From NCBI GenBank assembly GCA_958450365.1, contig CAUEEP010000750.1, positions 558,001 to 622,000 of the forward strand: a stretch of DNA of 64,000 nt. The letters are read 5' to 3'. Origin of the DNA: Mesorhabditis belari (Eukaryota; Nematoda; Chromadorea; Rhabditida; Rhabditidae). The first letter of the stretch is position 1, and each line of letters begins with the position of its first letter. The translations under genes were made by a program, and so were the position numbers. Positions 31,460 through 42,171 of this stretch are shown here, in pieces. A model generated the notes under the pieces. It did not search any database. It saw only the letters and a list, made by a program, of their open reading frames with translations, and was not told where the DNA came from.

Positions 31460-34400
31460 ATGGTTAATATTTATGCAGAGGATGAATTTTACTCGGTGAT
31501 TGAAGACTTTCGGAGTGGTGGCTTTGGACGAGTGTCGATCAATCGATTCAAAAACGACAAGTGGGGCGTTTGTAAAAGCTAACACTCTAAAAATTCTGTT
31601 CATTTTGATAAATTGAGAATGGAAGAAATGCGACCTTTTTTTTGCGCACCCATTCCATTAGCGCACCTTTTGTGCAGCTCTAAAAAGCTAATATGAACCA
31701 ATTTCCATTTGAAAAATTGTTTCTCTGTGATTTTAGGGTGTAGAATTGAAATTTTGACATATCAGTGCTTGTGGAAGCAAACGGACAGAGTTATAGATAG
31801 GGAAAAATCAAAGATTTTCTGAAATTTCATCTACCCTTTTTATCTTTCAAATTGCTCAAATTCAAATCGATCTAAACGTTAAACGTGATACTTAATAAAA
31901 GTATCACGAAACTTTACGCCTTGACCCTTTTAAAAGCAATTTTAAAAAAATTTTCTTTTTGTGGTTACATAGAGCCTAAAAAATACTATCTAATGGTAAA
32001 AAGAAGATTTGAAAAAGTTGATTTTAACGGGGATAGGGGGTAGGCTAAATTCCGCAATTTTTTTGCGCAACTTGGCCCTTTGCATAACTCACCATAACTT
32101 TCTTCTAAGTCGGCCAATCTTTATGATATCAATTCAAATGTTAATAGATGTATCAAAAAAAACTTCAAAGCTTATCCCGGGGTAGGCTAATTTCCGCAAA
32201 TTTTTTGCGCAACTTGAACCTTTGCTTGGACAACTTGGATAACTGGGTCATTTGCGCAACTCGGTTTCATTTTTGTTTAGCTTCATTTTGTTGCACTTAT
32301 TGAGATCTACAAAATTAAATCAAGATCATAAAGATTAGCCGACTTAGAAGAAAGTTATGGTGAGTTGCGCAAATCACCTTGTTGCGCAAAATAAATTGCG
32401 GAAATTAACCTAGCCCCTATTATATGTAATATATGGGTAGCACAGATAACGTCAAGGATCCACTAGAGCTTCCAGATCAAGTTCATCTACAGGTAATTGA
32501 AAGGTTTCGAGACTATTGGACTCTCTCAAAAGGATCATTTTAAAACCAACCTCATTTGCGCAATAGGGTTTTTTTTGCGCAACTCGCCATAACTTTCTTC
32601 TAAGTAGGTCAATCTTTATGATCTTGATTTCATTTTGTAGATCTCAATAATTGCAACAAAATGAAACCAATATCATAAAGATTGGCCTACTTAGAAGAAA
32701 GTTATGGTGAGTTATGCAAAATACCCTGTTGCGCAAATGATGTTGGTTTTAAAATGATCCTTTTGGGAGAGTCCAATAGTCTCCAAACCTTTTAACTATC
32801 TGTAAATGATCTTGATCTTGAAGCTCTAGTGGATCCTTGACGTTATCTGTGCTAACCATATATTACATATAATAGGGGGTAGGCTAATTTCCGCATTTTT
32901 TTTTGCGCAACAGGGTCATTTGCGCAACTAAACCATAACTTTCTTCTAAGTCGGTCAATCTTTATGATTTTTATTTCATTTTGTTGCACTTATTGAGATC
33001 TACAAAATAAAACCAAAATCATAAAGATTGGCCTACTTAAAAGAAAGTTATAGCGAGTTGGCGCAAATTAATTGACAGCAATTAGCCGACCACTGCTTAG
33101 CTTTTCAGAGCTTCATTTTGGATCTTTATCTTTTTCGTTTGGCGCACACAGAGTTGTAATCTAGTTTGGTCTTACTATTAAAGGTTTTTGCTGAATTTGG
33201 ATCGCCTAATCTCCTAGAACTTTAGAAAACACTACTTTTTACACTACACTACTACGTTTTTTCCTCTGCAACTTAATTACAGTTAATTAATCTTAATCTT
33301 TATGATCTTGATTTCATTTTGTAGATCTCAATAAGTGTAACAAAATGAAACCAAGTTGCGCAAATGACCCAGTTGCGCAAAGGTCCAAGTTGCGCAAAAA
33401 ATATTGCGGAAATTAGCCTACCCCGGGATAAGCTTTGAAGTTTTGTGATACATCTATTAACATTTGAACTGATCTAATCGGATCTTTCTAGGTCTACTTT
33501 ACGCTAGCCATTCTTTTTGTTTTGGTTTCCATCAAAACAAATTGTTATAACTTATTTGATAGAACTATTTCTCTTTAAAGCTCTCTCTCTACTTTAAAAA
33601 AAAGTAGTTTACGCGTCTTAAACGATTAAAACTTTAGATTAAAACGATTAAAACAAAGGTCCGATTGAATGTGCTTTTAAAATGTACACATGAAAATCGA
33701 TTTCTTTTCAAAAGCAAGAATGCAAGAGTAAAAAAATAGTTGAATTTTCTGAATTAGATCCCAATTTTGATGCGTAGATGATAGTTGCTGTAAAGCTAAT
33801 TTCTTCTGTGGACAAAACTTTTACGAACTCTTCATTTCTTTAGTAGAGAGGTGGCAATCAAATGGCCCAAGGATCCCAAGGATCGAATGGCCCAAGTGTT
33901 TATCAAAGATGAGATTCGCTATCACCAGATCGTCTCCGACTGTCGCTACGTTGTCACAGTTAATCAAACTCAAATATGCTTTTACTTTTTCGCTTGTTTT
34001 AGTTTTTCGGTAGCGTACGAGATAAAAAACGTGGTATTTTGCTTGAGCTTTGCTATTTGGAGACACTTCATCATGGTGAGCTTTTTCAAGATTTTAACAA
34101 AAAAAGAAACATGAACAGAGCTAGGCTCCACTAGTTTTCCATGGAAAGCACCTTTATTTTTTTGTTTCATTTTCTTGAGGAAAGTGCCGTAAGGGAGCGT
34201 AGCATAAGACAGTAAGTCGGCTATACATCATTTAAGCAATATTTTTGAAAACGAACTTTTTATAGAGACGAAATTAAACTTAAAGGGTGTTATTCTAAAA
34301 GAAAATCTGGTATTCAGCAATCTTTGATGAAGAGGCCCAACTGTTGTACAATGTGTTTCACATCGTCGTCTGGATGGAACAACTCGCCTCAGCAATCACT

Positions 34401-35721
34401 TTCATGAAGGCTAAGGGAATCGTGCATCGAGACATTAAACCAAATAAGTTTCTTTTGCAAAATAACACTGATTCATCAAAGAATTTAGTATTTTATTGCA
34501 AAATAACTTCCGAGAGATTCGTTTATGTGATTTTGGAGCGGCCACAGGTCAATTAGTATTGAACAGGGCTCGCATTGTTGGACCATATAGTCCACCAGGA
34601 CAGGTGAAAGGCTTTTCAATCAACTGTAATACTATTAAGTATAGGTGTGTTTTGGGTTGTTAAATTGAATTTCTTTTTCTGTTAAATTGAATTTTCCGAA
34701 AGCTTTTTAAATATGATATATCACATTAAAAAAACATTGGGATAAATACATAATTATGTGGAGCAAAGTATACCGTATTCCCTCTAATAGTAGTGTACTC
34801 TCTAATAGTATTCCGGTCCAGGAGGGTGTTGAAAAAATAGTTCGCACTACTATTAGAGAGAATACGGTATTTGATTCTAGCCAATGAATCTGGCCCATTA
34901 CAAGGACGATGTTTATGGAGCAGCAATGGTACTTTGGTCGCTCGTTTTTCGAGAGTAAGTACTAAAGATTTGTGAATAAAACGCTTTTAGTGTTTCTGAA
35001 ATCGCAAAAGCCGCTTGGTTTTGACCACCGCTTAGCAATATTCAACGCATTTCAGAGTACCGTTTGATGGAATGGACGACATCCTAACGAGAATCGATAA
35101 TGGGGAACGACCGAGAAAAACAAAGCGAATTCATCAAAATATTCAAGAGATCATTACAGGGTTGGGTGCTTAGATTGTGACATAAGAACATTTGTTTTTC
35201 ATCGATTGCAAAAGATTAACTCAAACAAAATTGCTACAACGAGAATGAAGATTGGATTTAATTTAATAGAAGCTCTCCCTCTCGTACAATCGCATAGTTG
35301 CTATTTTTTCTAAACAATTCTTTTCTGAAATTACTTGACTGAGCCTGAGCCTTAAGCACAGCACGGAAAACAAAGCGTTCAAAATTGTTATATGATTCTG
35401 TTGCAACCTTGAATAGGTGATTACCTCCATAATTATGGGGAAAGGGGTTTGCAGATATTACGGTAAAACTTTAGCTGTTGGGGTAATCAATGGCAAGCTC
35501 GCTGGGAACCAGAACAACTCCAAGCAACGATGAGCGATTGGAAAAATGAGGTAAAGTTTTGAGATCTTTTGAGTTTCTATAAAATAAGGCAATTCATGTT
35601 TTAGATTCTTCGTCATATTCCTTTCACTCCACCGGCACTTTGTAAACAACAAAACGCTCTTATTCGACCACATGGAACGGTTCGTTTAGCACACTCTTTC
35701 ATCATCTTTCATTCATTGTAA
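31460..35721 (+). CDS. TKL (TAK1/MAP3K7-like) protein kinase, copy A, nine exons, 305 aa
   Basis: Exons 31460-31567, 33851-33958, 34003-34075, 34318-34487, 34517-34603, 34881-34954, 35056-35160, 35475-35550 and 35605-35721 join in phase. Landmarks are the glycine loop RSGGFGRV, VAIKWP with the ATP-site Lys, a helix C Glu in DEIRYHQ, RGILLELCYLETLHH, HRDIKPNKFLL, RLCDFGAAT, HYKDDVYGAAMVLWSLVFRE and IDNGERP. The last is followed by CWGNQWQARWEPEQLQ, the TKL-style end of the domain. TAK1-type kinases act in MAP kinase cascades; substrate here is unknown. The Asn five residues after the HRD Asp is Lys. The exon 4-5 intron is 29 bp. The stop TAA is formed at the Tc1 insertion site (TA plus A). A truncated extra exon 1 lies at 31089-31152. 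An alternative N-terminus from upstream exons cannot be excluded. Confidence 0.8.
32030..33430. repeat. Large fold-back insertion in intron 1 of kinase A
   Basis: Outer arms carry GGGGGTAGGCTAAATTCCGC and TGCGGAAATTAGCCTACCCC. Several inner copies of ACTTAGAAGAAAGTTATGGT with TTGCGCAA alternate in orientation. The core 32417-32872 is a palindrome containing GATAACGTCAAGGATCCACT and its complement. Copies B and C lack the element, but B has one single-sided piece (51296-51390) of the core. Confidence 0.8.
34770..34870. repeat. Hairpin in the exon 5-6 intron of kinase A
   Basis: The left arm ACCGTATTCCCTCTAATAGT and the right arm ACTATTAGAGAGAATACGGT pair almost completely. Equivalent hairpins lie in copy B (48861-48950) and copy C (61436-61536). 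The same TATTCTCTCTAATAG motif flanks the LINE fragments. Confidence 0.8.
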
Positions 35722-37248
35722 GGTGCGTTGCAAAATGATAGACCACCCCTAAACTTTACATTTTTTGGTTATGAAATTTAATAACCGGAAATAGCTTAAA
35801 CCAGAAATATAACAAAAATGGCACATACCATTTTTAACATTATCTGACAAATTTCAACAATTTAACATTTTCTTTATTTAACACCTGTGGCCAAATGATA
35901 GGACCACATAAAAAATAACAATTGAGAATAAACAAAAGAAAAACGAATAAAAAGTTGATTAATAATCAATAGATGCTCCTTTTTTTGTCGATGACGTCGA
36001 GAAGTCGATTTTTCATCGAGTTCACTAAGTTTTGAAGCGTTTGTGGTGGAATTGGCGTCCAAACTTGCAAAATTGCTTTTTTGAGTTGCGAAATCGTGTC
36101 GTAAGTCTTTCCGTTAGCATAAATATTCCTCACAAGGATGCCCCATAAGTTTTCCATTGGGTTTAAGTCCAGTGAGCAGGCAGGCCATTCGAGAAAATCG
36201 ATGTTGTAACGTTCCAGAAAAGCTTTAGTGGATTGGCTGACATGAATTGAACCATTATCCTTTTGAAAAATATAGCGTTTCCCTCGATTTTGTGCGAGGA
36301 AAGGAAGTAGTTGATCCGCAAGGACATCCTGGTAATCGTTCGAGTTCTTGCGACAAGGCACAAATTCTAAATCAAGAACTTTATCCACATATCATCAGTG
36401 ATCCTCCTCCGATGTTTCGACGCCCACAAAGCATTGGATCTTTTCTCAAATCGTGCCAATAGTACTTGTTGCCGTCGGGAGCATCCAAATTAAATTTTTT
36501 GTCACCTACAAAGAAAAAAATAGTTAACAACTCAAGGCAAAAAGTTTACTTTTTTCCAATCGATGGTGATGTGATCCCGAGTCCAAGACATCCTTTTTTC
36601 TTTGTGTGGCGACTTCAGTTTTGGTGCTTTCTTCATGATTGCTCTTTTGATGTAACGGATGTAACACTTGGTGGCTCGAGAAAGAGTGCTTTTGTGGACG
36701 GGAGCTCCAATTTGTACCTTGACGTCTTGTAGCGACATCACCGAATTCGACAACAGACGTCCCATATGCCGTTCAGCGCGGCCCGTGAGCTTTCGATGGC
36801 GTCCCGGAGACTTTTTCTTGCCATTCTTAAAAGGATCCTTCAAGAAATTTGAGACAACTTGGTGCGAGCGCTTTATTTTTTTGGCGATCTTTCGATTCGA
36901 TAACTTTCTTCCTTTCAAAATCAAAACTTTCATCTCTTCGATCCGCGAAAGCGATTTTCCACGCCCCATCTTCCTAAAAAATAAAAATTAGCAAAAAGTA
37001 AGCAAAAAACATGGCTATTACAGGTAGAAAATCAAAAAGAAACGCAGTGGTCCCATCATTTTGCAACAGGTGTAAAATACAGAAATGCTTAAAAAAATTT
37101 TGCCTTTGAAAGTAAATTATTTGGCAAACGGTATTTGGACGTACTTTTGTATAGAAAATTCGAATTTAAGCATCATTTTGCATTTTTAGTTATTTAAAAT
37201 CAAAAATCGCAAAAATCGAGGGTGGTCCGATCATTTTGCAAATAACTG
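35721..37248 (-). mobile_element. Tc1-type transposon in arm A, 1528 bp, dead
   Basis: Ends share TTGCAAAATGATMGGACCACC and are flanked by TA (35719-35720, 37249-37250). The minus-strand transposase has a helix-turn-helix N-terminus (LSRIEEMKVLILKGRKL) and then the DD34E motifs KFNLDAPDG, KDNGSIHVS and [10 protein letters not shown]. There are 34 residues between the second Asp and the Glu. It is broken by a TGA plus AT-rich insert near 36535-36510, shared with copy B, and by a 14-bp deletion near 36383. The site is empty in copy C. Confidence 0.9.
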
Positions 37249-37258
37249 TATTCCCGTA

Positions 37259-37625
37259 TTGAAATTTAAAACTATGTTTCAGTTTGAATGTTCCCATCAT
37301 CAAATGGGCTATCGATTGTTCAACGCGATAACTTTGTTATGGCGATCGGGTTTTGTGTTCGTTGACCGACTCGGCTTCTGTATTCCAAAAAGTGATCGAG
37401 CTGTGTGTAAAGAGGGTTCGTTTAGATTAGATACTTGCAAAAGAAAGTGCGAATTATAACCAACATTCGAACGACCCAAAAACCAATAAGGCAAAAACTT
37501 TATTTCGATATTCGCCATTATTATCAACTATGCTCTTTTTTACGACTTCAGATGTCTGATTCGAAAGATTCGGGATCCCAAAGTAGTCTTGCACCGAAAT
37601 TTCGACTTTTTGAAGATTTTTGAAT
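37259..37625 (+). pseudogene. Small Cys-containing frame with membrane-protein tail fragment, copy A
   Basis: MFQFECSHHQMGYRLFNAIT continues through RLGFCIPKSD to a stop at 37457-37459. The following bases match, in another frame, the ESANYKQ...AKTL loop of the membrane protein at 38011. This is a truncated relative of that gene, or its mis-spliced 5' exon. Copies also occur in B and C. Confidence 0.45.
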
Positions 37626-38010
37626 CTTTTGAAGACACACTTGGATAAGCTTAGAGTCATTTTTTAAAAAATACATTTATTCAAAATGGATAATTTGAAC
37701 ATAATACACAATACGCCTCTAACGCTAAATATTGTTAAGAAAAAACCCATTTATATGAAACAAAGAACAGATGATCTAGGAATTGAATCCTTGACCTCTC
37801 TTCCTTCTTGAATCTCTAGGAGACAAGACTCCTAATCAATTTGTCGGTCATCATTTAGAAACAGATGATCTAAGGATTGAATCCTTGACCTCTCTTCCTT
37901 CTTTCTGAATAGGAGACAAGATTCCTAACCAATCGGCCATTTGTCGGTCATCATTTATAAAGAAAAACCTTTTTTTTGCGATTTTTTCGAAACCTGTTAC
38001 AAATAGTTTT

Positions 38011-38733
38011 TTGACAAGCTTTCAGAGATTAAATAAATCAATTTGTATTCTAGATGCCTACAAAATAATCTCACCATCACTACAAGTCAACAAACAAATC
38101 GATGGAGTCGAGCAGGCAGACAAGGCGATCTTTCTCGAAAGGTATCAAATCAATGAAGGCAATGTCTACGTGTTCAATCAACAAACTCATCGAGATAACC
38201 TAGAAAATATCGTTTTTCCAGTCCTCGATTACTTATTCTATTTTTCTATCGCCATCTTTGCTCTTTTTCTCTTTATCGTATTTTTCTTATTTGAAAAAGA
38301 AAGTGCGAATTATAAGCAACATTTGGACAACCCAGAAATCAAAGAGGCAAAAACTTTATCTCCATATGTGACCGATGAAGAATCTACGATTAGCAAGGAA
38401 AAAATTCAGAAACGATGGCAAAATGATATAGAATTAGGATGGTGGCTTTTCCGGATCACTACTTCTCTTTGCGTTTTCTATTTTCTATCCAATTATCGAC
38501 GAGCTGTGAAACTTATTCGTGCATTCAAACAATTTCTTACTTACTTTCTCAAAGTAGCCATTGTTTTGCTTGTTCTATTCACTTTAGCCTATTTTGTTTT
38601 GTACGTATTACCGGAGAATGAGATCTTCAATCAAAGACGATATAGAAATCGTTTTTGGCGGGTGACGAAGTGGGGAAGAGATTATAAAGCATATTTTGCT
38701 TTCTTGATTTCTAGAACTAAAAATGAACTGTGA
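38011..38733 (+). CDS. Three-pass membrane protein of unknown family, copy A, up to 240 aa
   Basis: Hydrophobic segments at residues 72-94 (YLFYFSIAIFALFLFIVFFL), 143-161 (GWWLFRITTSLCVFYFLSN) and 173-200 (TYFLKVAIVLLVLFTLAYFV) are separated by a charged, acidic loop of about 48 residues and a basic RRAVKLIRAF turn. The C-terminus is basic (QRRYRNRFWRVTK). No signal peptide is visible and the start is uncertain, since an acceptor-like TTTCAG lies at 38020-38025. It follows the kinase in all three copies, which suggests the two are inherited as a unit. No family recognised; a joint function with the kinase is only a guess. Confidence 0.6.
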   Translation: MTSFQRLNKSICILDAYKIISPSLQVNKQIDGVEQADKAIFLERYQINEGNVYVFNQQTHRDNLENIVFPVLDYLFYFSIAIFALFLFIVFFLFEKESANYKQHLDNPEIKEAKTLSPYVTDEESTISKEKIQKRWQNDIELGWWLFRITTSLCVFYFLSNYRRAVKLIRAFKQFLTYFLKVAIVLLVLFTLAYFVLYVLPENEIFNQRRYRNRFWRVTKWGRDYKAYFAFLISRTKNEL

Positions 38734-38934
38734 TTTTTGTGATGGAAAAAGATTGATTCTTTTTCTCATTATTATCGTAACAACATTTGGGTAATATAGG
38801 GGTAACTAGCGATTCAAATTTCCTCCGTTGTGTTGTCATTCGTTATTCGTGTCGAATAAATTTACTTTTGAATGAATTCGATTGTAGGTCAATTGAATCG
38901 GATCCGATCAAAGTCAACAAGACTTTTAACCTAA

Positions 38935-39790
38935 ATCGTTAGATCGAGTTACAATAAACCATTTATCAACAAAAATGTACATGTACAAAAAAAATACGTC
39001 AGATAAAGTGGTTTAAAAAAAAAGTGCCCTCAACCGCACAAATATCCAAAAACATTGGGCGTAGCCATTTCATAACGCTTTTATATCAACTTTCGAACTC
39101 GTTAATTCAACTGATAAATTTCTTCCTATCTAAAAAATAAAAGAAAATAATAGAAAAGTCTCTTATCTTTTCACCACTAGGGCGCCTCACATCATCGTTG
39201 AAAAAAAATTTTTGAAGTCACTTTTCAAATTGAAACCAATTTCCAACCAAATACACAAAAATGATCGAGTACAACCAATAGCCCGTCTGTGCATTCATTA
39301 TGGTGCAAACGTTCGAATTCAAAGAGTTTCTCGGTTCAATTTAGAATTGGAACCAAAAATCTGCTACTTTTCAACTATAAACAACTATTTATTTCACCAC
39401 CCATAAAAAAGAATGTCCGTTAAACAGGGTTCATAGTGCATAAGACCTCCCCCCAAGATGACAACAAGTTTGACCAGTGCCGTCTCAAAACCTTTTGTCA
39501 TCTTGGGGGAGGTCTTATGCGCTATGAACCCTGTTTAACCGACATTCTTTTTCACTTCCTCGTTCTCCTGTCAAAAAAAATATAGTGCCCTCAACCCCAC
39601 AAATATTCAAAAACATTGGGCGTAACCATTTCATAACGCTTTTGCGTCAGTTCCGAAACTCGTTAATTCAACTGATAAATTTTTTCCTCTCTAAAAAATA
39701 AAAAGAAAATAATAGAAAAATCTCTTATCTTTTCACCACTAAGGCGCCTCTCGTCATACTCTGAAAAAAAATTCCATTTAACGATATTTT
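38935..39790 (-). repeat. Repeat-rich end of arm A: two 300-bp repeats, a conserved segment and a hairpin element
   Basis: 300-bp family copies (inverted) lie at 38935-39185 and 39575-39790. The hairpin element at 39410-39546 is complete, with GTTAAACAGGGTTCATAG and CTATGAACCCTGTTTAAC as outer arms. Between them, 39212-39406 encodes KNDRVQPIARLCIHYGANV, found again at 43030-43220 (minus) and 57661-57879. Some differences between copies are silent, but coding status is unproven. Confidence 0.6.
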
Positions 39791-39872
39791 GAGAAGCTAA
39801 AAATTGAATCAGAATCTTTTTTTCGACCAACAAAAAAAGAAGCAAAAAAAAGTCTTGCACCATCAAACAAAT

Positions 39873-40584
39873 TCAAATAAGTTTAATACTTTGTAGCAGC
39901 TCCTTTTGCTTAAATGATCTTTTGTAGTCTTCTGGGCATCGATGAGACCAATTTGTGCAACACGTGTTGAGAGATCGTCTTCCATACTTGTTCCACATGG
40001 CCCCATAGTTCAGCCTTGTTTCGAAATTTTTGTCCTTTGAGTTTCCGTTTAACAATCGACCACAAATGTTCAATCGGGTTGATGTCGGGGCTGTAAGGTG
40101 GTGTTCGAAGCAATTCCACTCCATTTTTATGAAACCAGCCGGACATCCTCACAAAAAACCCCCTTCGAACCTTCAATCGACGTCCCATCATAAGCTGACT
40201 TGTGTGCTTCGGGTCTCCATTTTGCATGAATAGTCACCCCTGTCCCATTGTCGCTTGTGCATGAGGTAGCATATGTGTCTCCAATATGTCCTTGTACTTG
40301 TGAGCATCGATAATTTCGTCTATCAAGACTAGCGGACCAACGTCGGACGATGACATGTAACCAAAAAGCGAATTAGGCACAAACAAAAACATTACAACCC
40401 CAAACCAGATTCCTCTACCAAAATTTGACTGTGGGACGCGATACTTGAGGCGGAAGCGTGTCGAGATGAAAAGCTGTAGGTCGAGGATTCGACTCCCTTT
40501 GAGTCCCTTTGATTTAAGATTGCAATGCATAAATTCCTTTCGCTTTAGTGGACTCAAAGCTCTTTGATTTGTATATTTAATCAT
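39873..40584 (-). pseudogene. Second Tc1-family transposase remnant
   Basis: Minus-strand blocks in order: GPLVLIDEIIDAHKYKDILE, then a stop, QNGDPKHTSQLMMGRRL (second Asp) and TPPYSPDINPIEHLWSIVKR (Glu). The spacing between second Asp and Glu is 47 residues rather than 34, with about 13 extra residues (near RRGFFVRM) inserted. The tail VLHKLVSSMPRRLQ is the usual Tc1 C-terminus. The N-terminal half is missing or unreadable. It lies in the spacer between arms A and B and differs from the Tc1 at 35721. Confidence 0.85.
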
Positions 40585-40589
40585 GCAAG

Positions 40590-40935
40590 ATTTTCAGGCC
40601 AAAGGTTATCAAGTTTGGAAACGAAGCGATTCACGAATATGAAATTGTTCAAACGCCCCAAACATCCTCAAATATTATGGAGTGGTGTTCGATCCTCAGT
40701 ATGGCACTGGTCTTCAAATGGAGTTTTGCCAAAGAGGAACACTAGAGAACAGTAAAACTATAACTTTAAAACCAGTTAAGAACTTTATTTAGTAATATTC
40801 GATTCTCGGATTATTTACACGATCAATACAGTGATTTATTGGGCGGAACAACTTTTTCAGGCACTTATTTATCTCAAAGAAATGCAAATCGTTCATCGTG
40901 ATATAAAACCAGCCAAGTTTTTGATTGGTTGATAA
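40590..40935 (+). pseudogene. Fourth kinase fragment (copy D) in the spacer
   Basis: Segments in different frames: VIKFGNEAIHEYEIVQ (Lys and helix C region), YYGVVFDPQYGTGLQMEFCQ then RGTLENS (beta4-beta5 and hinge), and AEQLFQALIYLKEMQIVHRD continuing IKPAKFL (catalytic loop). Frameshifts separate the first two. As in copies A-C, Lys replaces the Asn after the HRD motif. It is not a close copy of A-C, so it represents an older paralogue. Confidence 0.7.
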
Positions 40936-41298
40936 TTAAATTGTAATTAAATGTTTAGCATTTTCGTCACTGAAGATTTTTCTCTAAAGATTGGGTCGCG
41001 TCCGTTTCCTTCCTATTTGCGTTGCTATTTTGCAATTATTCGCGTCGCATTTTTCGCCCTTTTCTCCCTTCCCGAAATTGTTTTTTTTGGTCTGCGGGTT
41101 GCTTTTGCCTTCCCTCTTGGGGGACTTTGGTTGTTTCTTTTGATGCGCATGCTGTCTTTGTAATAGGTATTGTTGCATTTTGGTTTTGTACTAATAAACA
41201 GTAAAATTATAAACTCAACTTACTTTATGCTACCCTTCAGGTTTTAAATCCTGTTTAGATAACTGGTTTAACATTGTAGCGAGAGCTTACTAACATTT

Positions 41299-41634
41299 GT
41301 GTCGCCACCGACGAGTATTAATCTTGTGTTGGATGCTGCTCGTTCTTGTTATGTTGTAAGCGCTTTGGGGAAACCCTTTTTAACCTTCTTTGTGCAATTC
41401 GGCTATTCTGAAGCAAAATCATCCTCGATGATAAGGTTAAAGCGGGTCGCACCCCAAACTATTGGCAATTTTCAATATTCGATGGGAGTTCAATGGGAAG
41501 TGAACGAAGATTTAGCGGTTAGTAGAGATAAAAAATATTTGAACGAAGATTTAGCGGTTAGTAGAGATAAAAAATATTTGAACGAAGATTTAGCGGTTGG
41601 TAGAGATAAAAATATTAGGTTGTCCAATAAGTAA
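41299..41634 (+). other. Unidentified ORF with a 39-bp in-frame tandem repeat
   Basis: A 111-residue frame ends with nearly three copies of EDLAVSRDKKYLN (39-bp units at 41503-41614). Its tail runs into the mariner at 41615. No domain recognised; 40936-41298 upstream shows no supported gene. Confidence 0.3.
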
Positions 41635-42165
41635 TGCGTGTTTTGACACGATTTTCAAAATATCACAAAATTAACAAAAGAGAACTTTATTAATCGATAT
41701 ATTCTCCACAACAATCAACAACATTTCTCCATCGTCCGAGCAAAGAGTGAAGTCCGTCATAATAGAATGAAGCTGGTTTCGATGAGAAGAAACCGTCGAG
41801 CCATTTTTGCCTTCCAGCGCGTTCCTCGTCCTCTAACGACTCGTTTCCGTCCGCAAATCGTTTAAACCAGCGCTGGCACTGGCTGATTGAAATTGAATCC
41901 TCTCCAAATGCGGCACAGATAGTTCGATGGCAATCCGCTGCAGTTTTACCTCGTTTGAAATCATACAGCATTGATGCGCGGACAACAAACTTTTTGTCTT
42001 TCATCTGCAAAACAACATATCTATTATAAAACAAAGACAAATGAATAAAATAATATATAAAAATAAACACAAGATGCTGATGATTAAAAAGAGCATATAT
42101 TTGCTCGAAGCGATTTCGCAATAGTTTCGAAATAAGTAACACGCATTACTTATTGGACAACCTAA
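41615..42165 (-). mobile_element. Internally deleted mariner with an in-frame fusion ORF, 551 bp
   Basis: Perfect ends TTAGGTTGTCCAATAAGTAA and its complement are flanked by TA (41613-41614, 42166-42167). The minus frame (ATG near 42004, end 41690) encodes the DNA-binding N-terminus (MLYDFKRGKTAADCHRTICA, CQRWFKRFADGNESLEDEER). It is joined directly to the extreme C-terminus (FFSSKPASFYYDGLHSLLGR). The whole catalytic domain is missing yet the frame is intact. Confidence 0.9.
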
Positions 42166-42171
42166 TAATAT

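Larger units (their letters stand above)
26560..39546 (+). repeat. Arm A of the segmental inverted duplication
   Basis: Colinear, in inverted orientation, with 43.0-56.0 kb. Matching landmarks are 26.6 with 55.95 kb, 28.7 with 54.65 kb, 30.8 with 52.2 kb, 31.5 with 51.9 kb, 34.4 with 49.3 kb, 36.9 with 45.4 kb, 38.2 with 44.2 kb and 39.3 with 43.1 kb. The midpoint is near 41.2 kb. Local insertions differ between the arms. Confidence 0.8.

Noticed and set aside
33821..34066. Minus-strand ORF over kinase exons (and its partners in B and C)
   Set aside because: Antisense shadow. The phases and kinase motifs are on the other strand, and the frame crosses splice sites.
34344..34556. Reading the kinase through HRD without a 29-bp intron
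   Set aside because: This gives KNLVFYCKITSERFVYVI and loses DFG, while removal of the 29 bp restores a standard activation-loop start in all three copies.
40984..41204. Three overlapping ORFs near 41.0-41.2 kb
   Set aside because: Mutually overlapping frames on both strands, with no motif, splice signal or copy elsewhere to support any of them.
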